A stretch of DNA of 49,265 nucleotides from the NCBI GenBank assembly GCA_025356435.1, contig JANXSY010000203.1, positions 1 to 49,265 of the forward strand. The letters are read 5' to 3'. Under the pieces are notes generated by a model. It was not told where the DNA came from. It saw nothing but the letters and a program-made list of their open reading frames with translations, and ran no database searches. Origin of the DNA: Isosphaeraceae bacterium. GTDB taxonomy: Bacteria > Planctomycetota > Planctomycetia > Isosphaerales > Isosphaeraceae. Numbering within the stretch: the stretch's first letter is position 1; each line of letters begins with the position of its first letter. This document shows positions 46,692 to 49,265 of the stretch, piece after piece. The translations under genes and the position numbers were made by a program.

Positions 46692-48419
46692 TCACTCGAC
46701 CGCGATCAGGTGGACGCTTCCGCCCGCGCGGTTGGAGACGGCGATCAGCCTCCGCTCGGGCGAATAGGCGATCCCAAGCGGGCGAGTCGTCGCCAGGTTC
46801 GCGGTGCCTCGGAGGGAAAGCGTTCCGAGCGGGACGTGGGCCTCGGCGGAGAGGACGGCCACGCCGCTCCCCTTGGGCAGAGTCACAAACACCAGACCCT
46901 CAGCCTCAACGAGATCCGCCGCGCCGCCTTCAACATCGACCCGGATCAGTGCATCCCCCGCCTGACGCCAGTAGGCATGGGCATCGGGGTCGCCGACGAG
47001 CAGACGACCGTCTTTGGTCAGGGTGATCGCATCTGGGACGAGCGGCGAGGGGGCTTCGATCCGGTCGATAAGTTTCGGCGAGGTCGGGTCGGCGAGGTCG
47101 ATCCGGGCGATGGCGTTCGTGCCCCGGAGCGAGACGGCGGCCCTGCCGTTTGGGAGGAGCAGGAGTCGCTCGGGATCATCTTTGGGCAAGTCGAACGACA
47201 CGCGGCCGACGGCCTTGGGCGGGCTGGAGGTCAGGTCGAAACAGATCAGAGCGGGCGCGGGACGGTTTGTCTCGCCTTCGGCTAGGCCTGAGGTGAGGAC
47301 GTAGGCATATCGCTCATCGGCCGAGATCGCCATGTCGTCAGGGTCCCAGCCGATCCGGACCCGCGAGCCGATTGGTCGGCCATCGAAGTCGAAGGTCTCC
47401 CACCACGCCTCTTCCATGTGGCGGGCGTCGCCGTGGGGACGTTGAAGGACGTAGAACCGGTCTTTCGCGGCGGCCAAGGCGACGGGGCGGCCTTCGAGCT
47501 TGATATCTCTGATGAGTTCAAGCCCGGGCGATGCGGTCACGCTCGCGAGTACAACACGCATATAGCGTGGGCAGGTGACGGCGAGCATCTTGCCGCCGTC
47601 GAGGAAAATAGGCCGTTCGGCGCGTTGGTGCCCAGTCGCAAGCCGGGAGACTTCGGTGATCCGCCGCCCCCCGACGACCAGCTCAGGGCGTCGTGCCGCG
47701 TTGAGGGCCAGAGCGCTGCCGGCGGCGACCGCGACGAGGACGAAGATCAGGCCGACGTGAATTTTCCCCTCGGTCGGACGCTTCTTGCGCAGGCTCACTT
47801 TCGGCTCCGTTCCGGCGGCGATCCGCCCGAGGTTCTTGCGGTGTCTGTAGAAGAGCAGGAAGAGCATGGTGAACGTCAGGACGCTCAGGACCCGAGAGTC
47901 GCGGGCGAACGGTTCGGGGTGCTGAGTGACGTAGACCGCGACGAAGACGAGCGCCCCGCCGAGCGAGGCAAGCGAGACGAAACGGGTGAGCAGCACGAAG
48001 ATCACGAAGCCGACGACAGCCCCGGCGCTGGCGATCGGGTCAAGAGCGGTGACAGCCCCGAGCGTCGTTGCGACGCCCTTGCCGCCCTTGAATCGCAGGA
48101 AGATCGGGTAGTTATGTCCGAGGATCGCGGCCAGCGCGAGCAGCGGCGAGAGGTCGAGAACGGCATGGCCGACGACCTGGGAGACGAGTCGTGGGAGGAA
48201 GAACGTCGGTAGGAAGCCCTTGCCAGCGTCGAGCAAGAAGACGATCAGGAAGAACCGAAAACCGAGCGTTCGCCCGACGTTCGTCGCGCCGATGTTCCCC
48301 GAGCCGACAGTACGGATGTCGATCCCGGCGACCCCCTTGGCGATCAAGTAGCCGAACGGGATCGACCCAATAAGATAGGCGACCGCGCAAGCGAGCGTCT
48401 CCAGCAAGATCGTGCTCAT
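46692..48419 (-). CDS. plsY: Glycerol-3-phosphate acyltransferase PlsY fused to a C-terminal beta-propeller
   Basis: A 575-residue protein. Residues 1-218 are a complete PlsY, the membrane enzyme that acylates glycerol-3-phosphate from acyl-phosphate to start phospholipid synthesis. Signatures are VAYLIGSIPFGYLIAKG, RTVGSGNIGATNVGRTLGF, LLDAGKG, LGHNYPIFLRFKGGKGVATT and the usual end YRHRKNLGRIAAGTEPKVSL. Instead of stopping, the frame continues through an extra membrane helix (VGLIFVLVAVAAGSALALNA, about 224-243). About 320 residues with repeated beta-propeller blades follow (MAISADERYAYVLTSG, LLLLPNGRAAVSLRGTNAIA, AITLTKDGRLLVGDPDAH, PLGIAYSPERRLIAVSNRAG), probably on the periplasmic side. 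The start overlaps the stop of the nucleotidyltransferase by 4 bp, indicating translational coupling. Confidence 0.9.
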   Translation of the reverse strand: MSTILLETLACAVAYLIGSIPFGYLIAKGVAGIDIRTVGSGNIGATNVGRTLGFRFFLIVFLLDAGKGFLPTFFLPRLVSQVVGHAVLDLSPLLALAAILGHNYPIFLRFKGGKGVATTLGAVTALDPIASAGAVVGFVIFVLLTRFVSLASLGGALVFVAVYVTQHPEPFARDSRVLSVLTFTMLFLLFYRHRKNLGRIAAGTEPKVSLRKKRPTEGKIHVGLIFVLVAVAAGSALALNAARRPELVVGGRRITEVSRLATGHQRAERPIFLDGGKMLAVTCPRYMRVVLASVTASPGLELIRDIKLEGRPVALAAAKDRFYVLQRPHGDARHMEEAWWETFDFDGRPIGSRVRIGWDPDDMAISADERYAYVLTSGLAEGETNRPAPALICFDLTSSPPKAVGRVSFDLPKDDPERLLLLPNGRAAVSLRGTNAIARIDLADPTSPKLIDRIEAPSPLVPDAITLTKDGRLLVGDPDAHAYWRQAGDALIRVDVEGGAADLVEAEGLVFVTLPKGSGVAVLSAEAHVPLGTLSLRGTANLATTRPLGIAYSPERRLIAVSNRAGGSVHLIAVE

Positions 48420-49174
48420 TGATCGCGCCCCACCCTGACCTTCGTGCCGACCTCAGGCCCACCCAGAAACGACGAGCGCCGCGACTCGAAGATCTCGTTC
48501 GCGGTCGCATAGTCGTCGTGGCGGCCGATGTCGAGCCAGTAACACGGCCGTTTGAAGCAGTGAACCGGCTCGCCCGCTAGTCTCATCGTTTCGAGCAAAT
48601 CGGGCATCTGCAAGGGCTGTCCGGGCCGGAGGAAATCCCAGGCGAGGGGCGAGAGGATATACAAACCCATGCTCACTTCAAACGAATATTCGGGCTTTTC
48701 GCGATATCCCGACAGGATATGCGGCTCATTGGCGAATTCGAGGACACCGAAGTCGACTCTCACTTCGCGAGGATACGACGCGATCGTCGCCGAGGCCCCG
48801 CCGTCGATGTGAAACTGATACATCTCGGCGAAGTTGAGGGTCGTGAGGATGTCACCGTTGAGGACGAGCACCGGCTCTTTGGGCCGATCGATCATCGCCA
48901 GCCCGCCCGCCGTACCGAGCGGAGTGACCTCGCGGCGGTAGTCGACTCGGGTGCCGAACTTGTGGCCGTCGCCGAAGAACGCCTCGATCAGTTCGGTCAG
49001 ATAGCCCGTGATGACGGTGACGTCTTTGAATCCGAACCGCCCGAGCTGGCGGAGGACGACCTCCATGATCGGCATCGGGTCGTCCTCACCCAGCGGCATG
49101 AGCGGCTTGGGGAAGACAGCCGTGAACGGGCGGAGCCTCGTCCCTTTTCCGCCCGCGAGAATGATTGCTTTCAT
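48416..49174 (-). CDS. Sugar-1-phosphate nucleotidyltransferase
   Basis: A 252-residue cytoplasmic enzyme of the GT-A nucleotidyltransferase family that makes NDP-sugars. The N-terminal signature AIILAGGKGTRLRPFTAVFP and KPLMPLG bind the nucleotide. GTAGGLAMID and VLNGDILTTLNF (metal Asp) follow, then DFGVLEFANEPHILSGYREK and WLDIGRHDDYATANEIFES. The resemblance is to glucose- or mannose-1-phosphate nucleotidyl- or cytidylyltransferases; base and sugar cannot be fixed from sequence. It lacks the left-handed beta-helix of acetyltransferase fusions. It is first in a two-gene unit with the PlsY fusion (4-bp overlap). The 91 bases upstream to the window end show no further gene. Confidence 0.92.
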   Translation of the reverse strand: MKAIILAGGKGTRLRPFTAVFPKPLMPLGEDDPMPIMEVVLRQLGRFGFKDVTVITGYLTELIEAFFGDGHKFGTRVDYRREVTPLGTAGGLAMIDRPKEPVLVLNGDILTTLNFAEMYQFHIDGGASATIASYPREVRVDFGVLEFANEPHILSGYREKPEYSFEVSMGLYILSPLAWDFLRPGQPLQMPDLLETMRLAGEPVHCFKRPCYWLDIGRHDDYATANEIFESRRSSFLGGPEVGTKVRVGRDQ

Positions 49175-49265
49175 GACGATTCGCTCCAGAAGAGAGACTT
49201 TGAGTCTACGGGCGAATTCATGCCGCCGTGCTCGATTGGAGACGACCCTTCGACGCCGCCACGCG

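Overview
The window looks like a chromosomal segment from a planctomycete, most likely of the Isosphaeraceae type. This is an inference from several traits seen together: high G+C with strong G/C third-position bias; a secreted protease with the N-terminal 'LE.RTLLS' motif seen on planctomycete surface proteins; two DUF1080 proteins; a short 'SVRSMLVMVACVAI' membrane protein; PPC/TIG-type secreted proteins; a Uma2-family gene; and a compact respiratory complex I locus. A CMP-KDO synthetase (kdsB) points to a Gram-negative style envelope. No phage, IS element or CRISPR array was recognised.

Layout. 1-4358 (+): the 3' end of miaB, a SUKH-like gene and glnE. 4344-9788 (-): a DPM-like glycosyltransferase, a sugar isomerase-like TIM barrel, a rhomboid protease, a UDP-galactopyranose-mutase-like flavoprotein and a small HEPN-like protein. 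9861-18246 (-): a complex I operon transcribed in the order nuoBCD (one fused gene), nuoI, an uncharacterised 88-aa gene, nuoA, nuoH, nuoJ, nuoK, nuoN. Subunits E, F, G, L and M are absent from it. 18484-20178: a small membrane protein, a DUF1080 protein and a highly charged protein. 20198-20623: tRNA-Ile(GAT) on the minus strand and tRNA-Phe(GAA) on the plus strand, each with a recognisable promoter, and a terminator after tRNA-Phe. 20721-24205: a large tandem alpha/beta-hydrolase, a small helical protein and kdsB. 24794-30398: an exported subtilase, an SDR, a degenerate ABC exporter, an ABC-2 permease and acylphosphatase. 30546-34684 (-): two secreted proteins ending in a strong terminator. 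34816-38064: an SDR lacking catalytic residues, an ACT-domain protein, a Nudix protein and an acyl-CoA dehydrogenase. 38267-39110 (-): a broken Uma2 gene followed by a 51-codon ORF. 39130-44857 (-): polA, coaE, rho. 45029-49174: a hydrolase-DUF1080 fusion (+), then a sugar nucleotidyltransferase and a PlsY/beta-propeller fusion overlapping by 4 bp (-).

How the genes work together. The nuo operon encodes the quinone-reducing connecting module and much of the membrane arm of complex I; the missing subunits must be elsewhere or absent. polA-coaE-rho is a housekeeping cluster. kdsB, the UGM-like enzyme, the glycosyltransferase, the nucleotidyltransferase and PlsY all serve envelope or lipid building. 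The DUF1080 proteins, the two large hydrolases, the subtilase and the PPC protein carry export signals and fit the biopolymer-degrading or surface repertoire of this phylum. The most unusual items are protein architectures: the NuoB-C-D fusion, the PlsY fusion, an ABC exporter with eroded nucleotide-binding motifs, and hydrolases or an SDR that keep the fold but have lost catalytic residues.
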